A stretch of DNA of 64,000 nt, from positions 248,001-312,000 of the forward strand of contig NZ_JACJIM010000003.1 of the NCBI RefSeq assembly GCF_014138435.1. Direction: 5' to 3'. A program made the position numbers and the translations under genes. Positions 10,981 through 19,528 of the stretch are shown piece after piece. A model generated the notes under the pieces. The model had not been told where the DNA came from, did not search any database, and worked only from the letters and a program-made list of their open reading frames with translations. The number at the start of each line of letters is the position of its first letter. The stretch's first letter is position 1. The stretch comes from Methylobacterium fujisawaense. Its GTDB lineage: Bacteria; Pseudomonadota; Alphaproteobacteria; Rhizobiales; Beijerinckiaceae.

Positions 10981-12043
10981 AGCCCGTCGCGGCGCGGCTC
11001 GAAAGCGGCACGACCGGTGCCGCGCGTGAGGACCGTCGCCGGATCGCCGCCACAGCGAGGGGTTCGGCGCGCCCCCGCAGGGCATGGGCACCGAGATCGT
11101 CCGCAATCAGGTCGTCGGGCAGTTCTCCGATCCGGTCGAGGAGATCGGCGGAAACCAGCACGTGCACCCCGAGAGTCTTCGACAGGGCCTCGAGCCGCGC
11201 GGTCGTGTTCACGACGTCGCCGAAATACGCGATCTTGTGCCGCTCCAGCCCGATCTCGGCGGTGACCACCGGGCCGCAATGCAGGGCGGCGCGGAATTGC
11301 GGGACTTGGCCGAAGCGGCTGCGCCAGCTTGCGGCCTCCGCGGCCAGACGCGCCTCGAAGTCGAAGACGCAGCGCAGGCAGGCCGCATCGCGCAACCCCC
11401 GGTCCAGCGGCCAGGTCACCAGCGCCAGATCGCCGATGTAATCGTCGATGGAGCCGCGGGCGCGCGACACCGGCAGCGCCAGGGCGTTGAACACTTGGCC
11501 GAGATAGGCCTGGGCCTCCCGGTCGCCGTAGCGATCGGCGAAGTGCGTCGAGCCCGTCACGTCGAGGAACAGGAAGATGCGCTCCTCGCTGATCGGCCGG
11601 TGATAGCGCCCGATCAGCAGGTTGGCGAACACGCCGGGACCGATCAGGTCGCGGACGCGGAACACGAATACCACGAGGGCCGAGATGCCGAGCGCGTAGA
11701 GGAGGCCCGTATCGGTCATCAGCATCGCGTTCCGCGCGCTGTACATGAAGCGGAACAGCTTGTTCAGAACGGTGCTGGCGACCGCATTCCCGATCACGAT
11801 CAGCCCGATATAGAGGGCCACCGTGGCGATCAGGAACAGCGGCGTCGCGAGGGCGCGGATGCGGTCGCGCAGGCGCGGGGCCAGCAGCTTGCGCTCGTAG
11901 AGCAGGATCGGCGTGCCGATGATCGCGCCGCGGATCGCCGCGCCGGTCAGGGGACCGACGTCGAAGAGCGTCCCGTAGAGCAGCCCCGCGAGCGCCCCCA
12001 ATCCAGGCGCCACCAGGAGGAACCAGGGCGGCCCGATACGCAT
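10979..12043 (-). CDS. Membrane-bound class III adenylate/guanylate cyclase
   Basis: 354 aa. Four or so hydrophobic segments lie in the N-terminal ~140 residues, then a class III nucleotide cyclase domain (about 150-340). Metal-binding aspartates are present at Asp161 (FLDVTGST) and Asp205 (YIGDLALVTW), with the transition-state Asn/Arg in DVVNTTARLE (Asn279, Arg283). The lysine that usually reads the adenine, three residues before the second GD motif, is Asp201 here, so nucleotide specificity is uncertain. The gene lies 21 bases after egtD on the same strand and may be co-transcribed with the ergothioneine genes. Confidence 0.85.
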   Translation of the reverse strand: MRIGPPWFLLVAPGLGALAGLLYGTLFDVGPLTGAAIRGAIIGTPILLYERKLLAPRLRDRIRALATPLFLIATVALYIGLIVIGNAVASTVLNKLFRFMYSARNAMLMTDTGLLYALGISALVVFVFRVRDLIGPGVFANLLIGRYHRPISEERIFLFLDVTGSTHFADRYGDREAQAYLGQVFNALALPVSRARGSIDDYIGDLALVTWPLDRGLRDAACLRCVFDFEARLAAEAASWRSRFGQVPQFRAALHCGPVVTAEIGLERHKIAYFGDVVNTTARLEALSKTLGVHVLVSADLLDRIGELPDDLIADDLGAHALRGRAEPLAVAAIRRRSSRAAPVVPLSSRAATG

Positions 12044-12064
12044 GGGGCGGCCCCGGCCTTGTCC

Positions 12065-13039
12065 TCAGTCCAGCCGGAGGGCGTGGACCGAGAAGAGCTG
12101 GTCCGGATCCGTCCAGACCTTCAGCCATGTCCAGCCGGCCCGCTCGGTGAGGGCGCGGAACGTGGCCACTGTGTACTTGTAGCTGCTTTCCGTGTGGATC
12201 GTCTCGCCTGCCGCAAAGGCGAAGGTGTCGCTGCCGACCCGCACGGCCTGCGCGTCACGGGCCACGAGGTGCATCTCGATCCGCGAGGCGTTGGGGTTGA
12301 ACACCGCCCGGTGGCTGAACGCGTCCGGCTCGAAGCGGCCCGCGAGTTCCCGGTTGATCCGCGTCAGGAGGTTGAGGTTGAAGGCCGCCGTGACGCCTTG
12401 GGCGTCGTCGTAGGCATTCTCCAGAACCGCGGCATCCTTCACGAGGTCGACGCCGACGATCATGTGGGCGCCCGGGCCGAGGATCCGTCCGAAGCGGTGC
12501 AGCAAACCCTCGCCCTCGTGCGGATCGAAATTGCCGATGGTCGAGCCCGGGAAGAAGCCGGCCCGCGGGAGGCCGTCGAGACTGTCCGGCAGGTCGAAGT
12601 CCTGGGTGAAGTCAGCGACCACCGGTTCGACCCGCAGATGCGGAAAGTCGCCCCGGAGCCCCTCGGCCTGCGCCCGCAGGAACTCGCCCGAGACGTCCAC
12701 GGGCACATAGGCCGCGAGCGTGTCGAGATGGCCGAGCAGGCGACGGAGCTTGACGGTCGAGCCGCTGCCGAACTCGACCAGCGCCGCATGCGCGGGCAGC
12801 AGCGTCGCCATCTCTGGGCCGCTGGCCTCCAGGATGCCGATCTCCGTACGGGTCGGATAATATTCCGGAAGCTGGGTGATCTCTTCGAACAGAGCGGATC
12901 CGGCCGCGTCGTAGAAATACTTCGGCGAGAGCGCCTTCTGGGGTTTCGACAGGCCCGTCCGGACGTCGTCGAGGAACGACAGGGGCGCCGCGTCCAGCGT
13001 GACCGGCGTCGCGTCGGGGAAGGTGGGCTTGATGGTCAA
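12065..13039 (-). CDS. egtD: L-histidine N-alpha-methyltransferase EgtD
   Basis: 324 aa, the usual length. It uses three SAM to trimethylate histidine to hercynine, the first step of ergothioneine synthesis, in the cytoplasm. The family pattern is clear: LSPKYFYDAAGSALFEEITQLPEYYPTRTE near the N-terminus, the SAM-binding segment VEFGSGSTVKLRRLL and the FFPGSTIGNFDP loop. The start codon is TTG, supported by GGAG six bases before it and by alignment with the family start. It follows egtB by 18 bases in an operon. Confidence 0.93.
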   Translation of the reverse strand: MTIKPTFPDATPVTLDAAPLSFLDDVRTGLSKPQKALSPKYFYDAAGSALFEEITQLPEYYPTRTEIGILEASGPEMATLLPAHAALVEFGSGSTVKLRRLLGHLDTLAAYVPVDVSGEFLRAQAEGLRGDFPHLRVEPVVADFTQDFDLPDSLDGLPRAGFFPGSTIGNFDPHEGEGLLHRFGRILGPGAHMIVGVDLVKDAAVLENAYDDAQGVTAAFNLNLLTRINRELAGRFEPDAFSHRAVFNPNASRIEMHLVARDAQAVRVGSDTFAFAAGETIHTESSYKYTVATFRALTERAGWTWLKVWTDPDQLFSVHALRLD

Positions 13040-13057
13040 GGGCAGCTCCGGAGGGCG

Positions 13058-14326
13058 TCAGGCGGCATCGGCCAGGCGCAGGCCCGTGAACTGCCAGCGC
13101 TGGTGCGGATAGAAGAAATTGCGGTACGGCAGCCGGGCATGACCCTCGGGTGTCGCCACCGACGAGCCGCGCAGCACGAACTGGTTGGCCATGAACTTGC
13201 CGTTGTACTCGCCGAGGGCCCCCGGGAGCGGCCGGTAGCCCGGGTAGGGCATGTAGGCGCTGCGGGTCCATTGCCAGACGAGGCCGAAGGCATCCGGCAG
13301 ACCACCGTCCCGGGCCGCGACCTCCCACTCGAACTCGGTCGGCAGGAACCGGCCGGCCCAGCGGGCATAGGCGTCGGCCTCGTAGTAGCTGATGTGGGTG
13401 ACGGGCGCGTCGAGATCCACAGGCCGCTGGCCGCCGAGGGTCATGGTCGCCCACCCCTCCCCGTCCCGGCGCCAGTAGCCGGGCGCCTCCCAGCCCTCCG
13501 CCGGACCGGCATACCAGCCGTCCGAGAGCCACAGCTCGGGCTTGGCATAGCCGCCGTCCTCCATGAAGCCGAGCCACTGGCGGTTGGTCACCAGCGCCCG
13601 GTCGATGCGGCCGGCCGGGATCAGCGTCTCGTGGCGGGGGGATTCGTTGTCGAACGAGAACCCCTCTCCCGTGTGGCCGATCCAGGCGATCTCCCGGCGG
13701 AGCTCGACCTGACCGCGCTGCGCGGCTGCGTCCGGGAAGCGCCAGTCCGGATCGTAGGCGGGATTGAGCGGATTCTGCGCGAAGGCGTGGAGGATGTCGG
13801 TGAGGAGCAATTCCTGATGCTGCTGCTCGTGATAGAGGCCGATCTCCAGGATCGGCAGCACCATCTCCAGGGCGCGATCGGAGGCTTGGCTCAGCAGGGT
13901 CTCGACGGCGCGGTCGATATGGGCCCGGTAGGCAGCGACCTCGGCCATGGTCGGGCGGGTGATCATGCCCCGCTGGATGCGCGGCTGCCGCGGGCCGGCC
14001 GCCACGTAGTACGAGTTGAAGAGGTAGTGTAGCCGCGCGTCGTAGATGGCGTAGCCCGGCAGATGCTCCCGCAGCAGGAACTGCTCGAAGAACCACGTGA
14101 CATGCGCCCGGTGCCACTTGGTCGGGCTCGCATCCGCCATGGACTGGACCTGCTGGTCCTCGGGCGAGAGCGGTGCGGCGCGGCGCTCGGTCTCGTTCCG
14201 GACCTGCCGGAAGGCCGCGATCCACGCGGCGCGATCGATCGGTCGTGCGGTGACGGGCGGCGGCGGAAAGGCCGGTGCCCGGGGGTCGTGCGTCTCGTCC
14301 GGACGCAGTGCGGCCGTCGCTGCCAT
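13058..14326 (-). CDS. egtB: Ergothioneine biosynthesis sulfoxide synthase EgtB
   Basis: 422 aa. The N-terminal DinB-like domain supplies the non-haem iron ligands: WHRAH (His72/His75) and HEQQH (His166, His170). The C-terminal formylglycine-generating-enzyme-like domain runs to the end (FLPTEFEWEVAARDGG, FVLRGSSVATP, YRNFFYPHQRW). EgtB joins hercynine to a thiol donor with O2. The start at 14326 is chosen because AAGGGG lies nine bases upstream and because the open frame further upstream has no family similarity. It is first in the egtB-egtD operon; no egtA, egtC or egtE is adjacent. Confidence 0.93.
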   Translation of the reverse strand: MAATAALRPDETHDPRAPAFPPPPVTARPIDRAAWIAAFRQVRNETERRAAPLSPEDQQVQSMADASPTKWHRAHVTWFFEQFLLREHLPGYAIYDARLHYLFNSYYVAAGPRQPRIQRGMITRPTMAEVAAYRAHIDRAVETLLSQASDRALEMVLPILEIGLYHEQQHQELLLTDILHAFAQNPLNPAYDPDWRFPDAAAQRGQVELRREIAWIGHTGEGFSFDNESPRHETLIPAGRIDRALVTNRQWLGFMEDGGYAKPELWLSDGWYAGPAEGWEAPGYWRRDGEGWATMTLGGQRPVDLDAPVTHISYYEADAYARWAGRFLPTEFEWEVAARDGGLPDAFGLVWQWTRSAYMPYPGYRPLPGALGEYNGKFMANQFVLRGSSVATPEGHARLPYRNFFYPHQRWQFTGLRLADAA

Positions 14327-14589
14327 GACGATGATCCCCTTAATCCTGCCGCACCGAGAACCATTTCCTCGATTCCGGGCCGGCCGGCAGAAGATATGTC
14401 CCGGTTGTGGTCCGACAACCTCTCCGACGAGCATCGGCTCGGCGCAGCCGGTCTGGGGGCACTTCGCCGCGGACGCGCGGCGGTTAACGGAACGGGTTGG
14501 GGATCGCGGATCTTTCTCTCGCCGCAGTGAGATCGCCTTAACCCTCACGGCCGAGATTTTGGGACGCTCTTCGAGGAGTCCGGGTTCTC

Positions 14590-15465
14590 ATGCGGATCGA
14601 TCTGATGGCCGGGGCCAGCCTGTCCGCCGCGGCGCTGCGCAGTGCCGCCGAGCCGACCATCCTGGTCTTCGATTCCGGGCTCGGCGGCCTCACCGTCCTC
14701 GACGCCGTGCGGCGCGCCCGCCCGGATGCCCGTTACGTCTATGTCGGCGACGATGCCGCCTTCCCCTATGGCCGGCTCGGGGAGGCGCCCCTCGTCGCCC
14801 GCGTCCTCACCGTGATGGAGCGGCTCGTCGCGACCCACAGGCCTGATCTCGTCGTGATCGCCTGCAACACCGCCTCGACGCTGGTGCTTCCAGCGCTCCG
14901 GCAGCGCTTCACGACGCCCTTCGTGGGCGTGGTGCCGCCGATCAAGCCCGCGGCCGAGGTGACGCACTCCCGGATGATAACCCTGCTGGCGACGCCCGGC
15001 ACGGTGGCGCGGTCCTACACGAGCGACCTGATCGCGACCTATGCCGGCGCCTGCGCGGTCACGCGGATCGGCTCGCAGAATCTCGCCGGCTACGCGGAAG
15101 CCGAGCTCGCCGGCGCGCCGGTGGACGATGCCGCCCTCGCCGCGGAGATCGCCCCCTGCTTCGTCACCGAGGCGGACGGCCGGCGCACCGACGTGATCTG
15201 CCTCGCCTGCACCCACTATCCCCTGCTGCTTCCGCGCCTGCAGGCCGTGGCGCCCTGGCCGGTGACCTGGATCGACCCAGCCCCCGCCATCGCCCGGCGC
15301 GTCGTGCAACTGATCGGCCCGCTCCCGCGCGAGGCGGACCGGCACGGCTCCGCGCTCGGCGCCTTCACGGCCGGAAGCTGCCTGACCGACGCCCTGCGCA
15401 CAGCCCTCGCGGCCCGCGGAATCGGTGAGGTCGGCGTGGAGTCGATCCCGTTGCCGATGCAGTAG
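14590..15465 (+). CDS. murI: Glutamate racemase MurI
   Basis: 291 aa. It interconverts L- and D-glutamate for peptidoglycan synthesis in the cytoplasm. The two catalytic cysteines are in place: Cys92 in IACNTAST and Cys207 in CLACTHYP. The N-terminal FDSGLGGLTV (Asp28-Ser29) and PYG motifs are also present. It is transcribed divergently from egtB across 263 bases that must hold both promoters. It is slightly longer than typical at the N-terminus (about 20 residues before the core), so a later start is possible. Confidence 0.95.
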   Translation: MRIDLMAGASLSAAALRSAAEPTILVFDSGLGGLTVLDAVRRARPDARYVYVGDDAAFPYGRLGEAPLVARVLTVMERLVATHRPDLVVIACNTASTLVLPALRQRFTTPFVGVVPPIKPAAEVTHSRMITLLATPGTVARSYTSDLIATYAGACAVTRIGSQNLAGYAEAELAGAPVDDAALAAEIAPCFVTEADGRRTDVICLACTHYPLLLPRLQAVAPWPVTWIDPAPAIARRVVQLIGPLPREADRHGSALGAFTAGSCLTDALRTALAARGIGEVGVESIPLPMQ

Positions 15466-15587
15466 ACGGGCGCGGCGATTCCGGGCGCCACAACGGGCGC
15501 CTGAGCCCTGGGATGCGCATCCGCCCGCCGCCTCGCGTGAGCGCCGCCGGGCCCGGCCCTCGGTGCCGTGTCCGGCCCACGCGCCCC

Positions 15588-15785
15588 TCAGGAGGCGCTG
15601 AGGCCGGCGGCACGCGGCATGGTCGTCGACAGGGCTGCGGACGCGTCGGCTTCGGTCGGAACGATCAGGTGGACGAACAGCATGCCGGCGGCGACGATCA
15701 GTGCGAGGGCGATGATCCGCCAGAGTTCGAGGATCGGCTCCTGAGCGGGCGCATCCTGGTGCGGCCTGTTGGTTTCGCTCGGCAT
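15588..15785 (-). CDS. Small single-pass membrane protein, 65 aa
   Basis: A polar N-terminus of about 20 residues precedes one transmembrane helix (ELWRIIALALIVAAGMLFVHLIV), followed by a short polar tail. The ATG at 15785 is preferred over one nine codons upstream because GGAG/GCGGAAG lies before it. Family and function not recognised. Confidence 0.5.
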   Translation of the reverse strand: MPSETNRPHQDAPAQEPILELWRIIALALIVAAGMLFVHLIVPTEADASAALSTTMPRAAGLSAS

Positions 15786-16262
15786 CGCTTCCGCTTCTCC
15801 GCCTCTGACCATCCGGATCGGACACCCGGAGGATGAACGACCCGTAAATTCCGCCTTCGATCGCCGCGTCCGATCCGTTGCCGAAGGCCGGGGCCGGCTG
15901 CGTCAGCCGGGTCCGGGGCGCGGGTCAGAATCGTCTTCGCCGTGAAGACGATGATGGTGCGTTCGACCGGAAAGCGGATGATCGCCGTGTCGCACCGGAA
16001 TGGGGCGACAGGTGGACGGCCGCGGCGCATGCGCGGTGCGTCACCGCACAGACGGAGGAGCCGGTCCGTCGGCCGCAGCGCGCCGACGGCGCCGGCACGT
16101 TCAGAGACGATTTGGGCCAATGGCGGGCTTCGATCAGATGTCGAAAGCTGAATACAGCTCGATACTGGGCGTTGATCGCATTCGAGAGTATGGTTTAGCT
16201 TGATTCGTGATCGCCCGCGGGTCCGAGCGGCCTGCGGCGGGGCTCCGCTCCGGGAGTGCCTG
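15786..16262. other. Intergenic stretch with one perfect hairpin
   Basis: About 480 bases with no gene I can support. A perfect 8-bp inverted repeat with a 5-base loop lies at 15931-15951 (TCGTCTTC / GAAGACGA). It has no T-run and could be a protein-binding palindrome or part of an untranslated RNA. Nothing else was recognised. Confidence 0.35.
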
Positions 16263-16475
16263 ATGTTCGAGAGCATGTTTTGGGGCGCGGCGCTCGTCGC
16301 GCTGATCGGGTCGGCCGCGATCGTGGCGATCGGGGCGAGCTTCCAGCCGGGCCTTAGCCGGAGGAACGCGGTGGATCCGCGCGTGCCGGATCCGCGCCGG
16401 ACCTTCGGACGCAAGCGCCGGTGGCGGCGTCCGCCGCGGGTGGCACGGCGCATCGGGCCGCTCCCGATGCGGTGA
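16263..16475 (+). CDS. Small membrane protein, 70 aa
   Basis: The ATG at 16263 has GGGAG six bases upstream. One transmembrane helix (residues about 5-27) is followed by a strongly basic tail rich in Arg and Pro. No family recognised. Confidence 0.45.
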   Translation: MFESMFWGAALVALIGSAAIVAIGASFQPGLSRRNAVDPRVPDPRRTFGRKRRWRRPPRVARRIGPLPMR

Positions 16476-16581
16476 GGGCCGCTGCACCAAAGACGTACAT
16501 CTCCCGGCGACCATGCGCATGATAATCTCTGATGGACTGCGGGATCGCAGTGTTCACGCCGCGCGGGAGGGTTGGGGACTG

Positions 16582-16839
16582 ATGAGCGTGCGTCAGATTT
16601 GTGATCAGGTTCGGATCGCCGAGCAGGCCTTCACTGCCGCCCTCGGCAACATGAAGGACGCGGGCCTGCGCGAGGCGCTGAGCCGCGAGCTTCAGGAAAT
16701 GGAGAGCGCCGAGATCGAGGCCGGACAGGACGCAGCCTTGGCGCGGTCGGCCTCCTGGAAGCGGGTGAAGATGCTGCATGGCCTCGGTTACCCGGTGGAT
16801 TTCGGCTGGCTTCACGCCTCCACGGGACAAGCCTGCTGA
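16582..16839 (+). CDS. Small hypothetical protein, 85 aa
   Basis: The start at 16582 is preferred (purine-rich GGGAGGGTTGGGG upstream). It is a soluble, mostly helical, acidic-to-neutral protein (SVRQICDQVRIAEQAFTAAL ...) with no signal peptide or known motif. It precedes the DUF47-PiT pair by 135 bases on the same strand but is not clearly linked to it. Confidence 0.5.
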   Translation: MSVRQICDQVRIAEQAFTAALGNMKDAGLREALSRELQEMESAEIEAGQDAALARSASWKRVKMLHGLGYPVDFGWLHASTGQAC

Positions 16840-16974
16840 GCCGCGCGGCCGGAGGGCGATCAGCAACGGTCGATTGTATCCCGGCCGCCGGATCGGCCGG
16901 CGCTTTCGCCCGTTGTGCCTGCCGGGCGTTTTCGCGCCCGGCGGATACCGCCGACCTCTCGACCCGGACACGAC

Positions 16975-17616
16975 ATGCTGGCTTGGTTTCGTGCCCTGAT
17001 GCCGCGAGAGGACCGGTTCTTCGACCTGTTCGAGCGTCATGCCGCGACGCTCACGGACGGCGCCGCCGCGCTTCGGTCGCTCCTCGACGGCACGCAAGCC
17101 GTACCGGCGGCCTACGCGGCGATTGCGGCCCATGAGGATGCCGCGGACGCGATCACCCGGGAGGCGCTTCTGGCGGTCCGCCGGACCTTCATCACGCCCT
17201 TCGACCGCAGCGATATTCAGGCCCTGGTCGGGTCCCTCGACGACGCCATCGACCAGATGCTCAAGACCGCCAAGGCGGTCCAGCTCTTCGAGGTGACCAC
17301 CTTCGAGCCGGCCATGCGCGAGATGGGGGCGGTCATTCAGGAGGCCGCGCAGGTCACCGCCGAGGCCCTGCCGAAGCTGCGGGCGCTCGGCGAGAATGCC
17401 ACCGCGCTGAACGGCCTGACCGAGCGCGTGATCGAGCTGGAGGGGCGGGCCGACGACCTGCACAATGACGGGTTGAAGGCCCTGTTCAAGGCGTCGGGAC
17501 AGGACCCCATGGCCTTCATCGTCGGGTCGGAACTCTACGGCCACCTGGAGAAGGTCATGGATCGGTTCGAGGACGTGGCGAACCAGATCAGCAGCATCGT
17601 TGTCGAACACGTTTAA
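16975..17616 (+). CDS. DUF47/PhoU-like phosphate transport regulator
   Basis: 213 aa, all helical, with the DUF47 pattern (LMPREDRFFDLFERHA at the start, FITPFDRSDIQALVGSLDDAID in the middle). DUF47 proteins are PhoU-related regulators that sit with PiT-type permeases. The start at 16975 is set by the conserved N-terminus. The PiT gene begins 15 bases after its stop, so the two form an operon. Likely role: controlling low-affinity phosphate uptake at the inner membrane. Confidence 0.92.
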   Translation: MLAWFRALMPREDRFFDLFERHAATLTDGAAALRSLLDGTQAVPAAYAAIAAHEDAADAITREALLAVRRTFITPFDRSDIQALVGSLDDAIDQMLKTAKAVQLFEVTTFEPAMREMGAVIQEAAQVTAEALPKLRALGENATALNGLTERVIELEGRADDLHNDGLKALFKASGQDPMAFIVGSELYGHLEKVMDRFEDVANQISSIVVEHV

Positions 17617-17631
17617 GCTGCAGGCCGCCGC

Positions 17632-18618
17632 GTGACATTCCTCATCGTCCTCATTGCCCTCGCGCTGGTCTTCGATTTCCTGAACGGGTTGCACGATGCC
17701 GCGAACTCCATCGCCACCATCGTGTCGACGCGGGTGCTGGCGCCCCGCTACGCCGTGTTCTGGGCGGCGTTCTTCAACTTCGTGGCCTTCCTGGTCTTCG
17801 GGCTCCACGTCGCCGGAACCGTGGGTTCGGGCATCATCGACGTCGCGGCGGTGGACGACCGGGTGATTCTCGGCGCGCTCGGCGGGGCGATCAGCTGGAA
17901 CCTGATCACGTGGTATGCCGGCATCCCGTCCTCGAGCTCGCACGCCCTGATCGGCGGCCTGCTCGGCGCCGGCATCGCCAAGGCGGGGTTGGGCGTGATC
18001 GTCTGGCCCGGCGTGATCGCCACCAGCGCCGCCATCGTCCTGTCGCCGGCCCTCGGCTTCGCCCTCGGCCTGGTGCTGATGCTGGCGGTCTCGTGGATCT
18101 TCATCCGCTCGACCCCGCACGCGGTGGACGGGCTGTTCCGGGGCCTGCAATTCGTCTCGGCCTCGCTCTACTCCCTCGGCCACGGCGGCAACGACGCCCA
18201 GAAGACCATGGGCATCATCGCCGCCCTGCTCTACGCCCACGGCGAGAGCGGGGCCTTTCATGTGCCGCTCTGGGTCGTGCTGTCCTGTCAGGGCGCCATG
18301 GCGCTCGGCACCCTTCTGGGCGGCTGGCGCATCGTCCACACGATGGGCTCGAAGATCACGCGCCTGACGCCCCTGCAGGGCTTCTGCGCCGAGACCGGAG
18401 GCGCCGCGACCCTGTTCGCCGCAACGGCCTTCGGCATCCCGGTCTCGACCACCCACACGATCACCGGCGCCATCGTCGGCGTCGGGGCTGCGCGCCGGGT
18501 CTCGGCGGTCCGCTGGAACGTGGCGCAGGGCATCGTGATCGCCTGGGTGATCACGATGCCGGCCGCGGCCCTGGTCGCGGCCCTGACCTACGCGGCATCG
18601 GGCCTCGTGCTGCCGTAG
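17632..18618 (+). CDS. PiT-family inorganic phosphate transporter
   Basis: 328 aa with about 10 transmembrane helices. Both PiT signature repeats are visible: the N-terminal GLHDAANSIATIVSTR with PSSSSHALIGGL, and the C-terminal GHGGNDAQKTMG with PVSTTHTITGAI. It carries metal-phosphate in symport with protons across the inner membrane. It uses a GTG start 15 bases after the DUF47 gene. It is convergent with the secreted GCG/CRPN gene. Confidence 0.93.
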   Translation: MTFLIVLIALALVFDFLNGLHDAANSIATIVSTRVLAPRYAVFWAAFFNFVAFLVFGLHVAGTVGSGIIDVAAVDDRVILGALGGAISWNLITWYAGIPSSSSHALIGGLLGAGIAKAGLGVIVWPGVIATSAAIVLSPALGFALGLVLMLAVSWIFIRSTPHAVDGLFRGLQFVSASLYSLGHGGNDAQKTMGIIAALLYAHGESGAFHVPLWVVLSCQGAMALGTLLGGWRIVHTMGSKITRLTPLQGFCAETGGAATLFAATAFGIPVSTTHTITGAIVGVGAARRVSAVRWNVAQGIVIAWVITMPAAALVAALTYAASGLVLP

Positions 18619-18639
18619 GACGGCCCGCGAACCGGTCGC

Positions 18640-18660
18640 GGCCCCGCGACGGGCGGGGCC
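18640..18660. terminator. Hairpin after the phosphate transporter gene
   Basis: An inverted repeat GGCCCCG / CGGGGCC with a 7-base loop lies in the 57-base convergent gap. GC-rich with no T-run; probable bidirectional terminator. Confidence 0.4.
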
Positions 18661-18675
18661 GGATCCGGCGCGGGG

Positions 18676-19011
18676 TCACCAGCGGTGATGCCAGCCGCCG
18701 TGATGCCAGCCGCGGTGCCAGCCACCGCGCCAGCCACCATGCCAGCCGACACGGCGGAAGCCGCCCCAGCGGGAGCCACCGTGCCATGCGAACCGGCGGT
18801 GCCAGCCGTAGCGGTAGCCGTAATGCCACCGGTAGCCGACGCGCCGATAGGCCGGGACGTAGACCACCGGACCGTAGCCGAGATTCGGCCGGCACCAGCC
18901 GTAGATGTTGCGGTGAAAACCGGGCCCGCAGCCGTCGCGCGCCTCGGCGCTCGAACCGGCCATCAGGACTCCCGCGGCGAGCGCCACGGGCATGACGAGG
19001 GTACGGATCAT
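18676..19011 (-). CDS. Secreted GCG/CRPN-type protein with His/Trp/Gly/Arg repeats
   Basis: 111 aa. A signal peptide (ending near SSAEA, residue 24) is followed at once by the GCG...CRPN motif (GCGPGFHRNIYGWCRPN). The remainder is a repeat tail built from Trp, His, Gly and Arg (RGGWHRGWHHGGWHH type). The motif followed by low-complexity repeats is a recognised prefix-to-repeats architecture in Hyphomicrobiales; function unknown. The His-dense tail could bind metal, by inference. A second GCG/CRPN gene lies 69 bases upstream on the same strand. Confidence 0.8.
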   Translation of the reverse strand: MIRTLVMPVALAAGVLMAGSSAEARDGCGPGFHRNIYGWCRPNLGYGPVVYVPAYRRVGYRWHYGYRYGWHRRFAWHGGSRWGGFRRVGWHGGWRGGWHRGWHHGGWHHRW

Positions 19012-19080
19012 GACTCACTCCATGGGCGTCCGGCCGCAAGGCCGGACGAGGGACAGGGTGCGATCAGGCGATGCGGCGGC

Positions 19081-19344
19081 TCAGTTCGGCCAGCAGCGGC
19101 GGCCGTAGGGACCGATGTGGAAACCGGCCGGGCAGGAGCGGCCGCGGACATAGCCGCCCCATTGCCCGCCGGTCCGGCAGCCGCCGTAGGGGCCGCGATG
19201 CCCGTAGGGGCCGCAGCCGCCGTAGACCTGGATGATCCGGGCGCCGTCGAAGCCGGTGGCGACCGCGTCCTGGACCAGGGGCAGCGCCGAGGCGGGCACC
19301 GCGAGGCTGGCGAGGAAGGCGGCCGGGGCGAGGCTCTTCAACAT
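19081..19344 (-). CDS. Secreted GCG/CRPN-type small protein, 87 aa
   Basis: A signal peptide ends near PASA (residue about 20). The mature protein is Gly/Tyr/Cys-rich with GCGPYGHRGPYGGCR and a second, similar unit CPAGFHIGPYGRRCWPN at the C-terminus, giving two Cys pairs. It lacks the long His/Trp tail of its downstream neighbour. The two genes are tandem and probably co-expressed. Function unknown. Confidence 0.78.
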   Translation of the reverse strand: MLKSLAPAAFLASLAVPASALPLVQDAVATGFDGARIIQVYGGCGPYGHRGPYGGCRTGGQWGGYVRGRSCPAGFHIGPYGRRCWPN

Positions 19345-19528
19345 CGATGATCTCCTTCTGCTCGATCGGGCTGGCGCGGCCTCTCGGCCGACGGCCCGCG
19401 CCGGGGCGGGGTATTGGCCGCGGCGTATGAGCGAAGGTTCGTCCCTGCGCGCTTCCCGGATGTGACCGGGATGCGCCGTCCTGTAACGTTGTGTAACCGC
19501 CGGTTGCGCGGCCGTTGCCGCGTGCCGC

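Noticed and set aside
18680..18850. Repeats near 18.7 kb as a mobile or intergenic repeat element
   Set aside because: They encode the His/Trp/Gly/Arg tail of a secreted protein and stay in frame.
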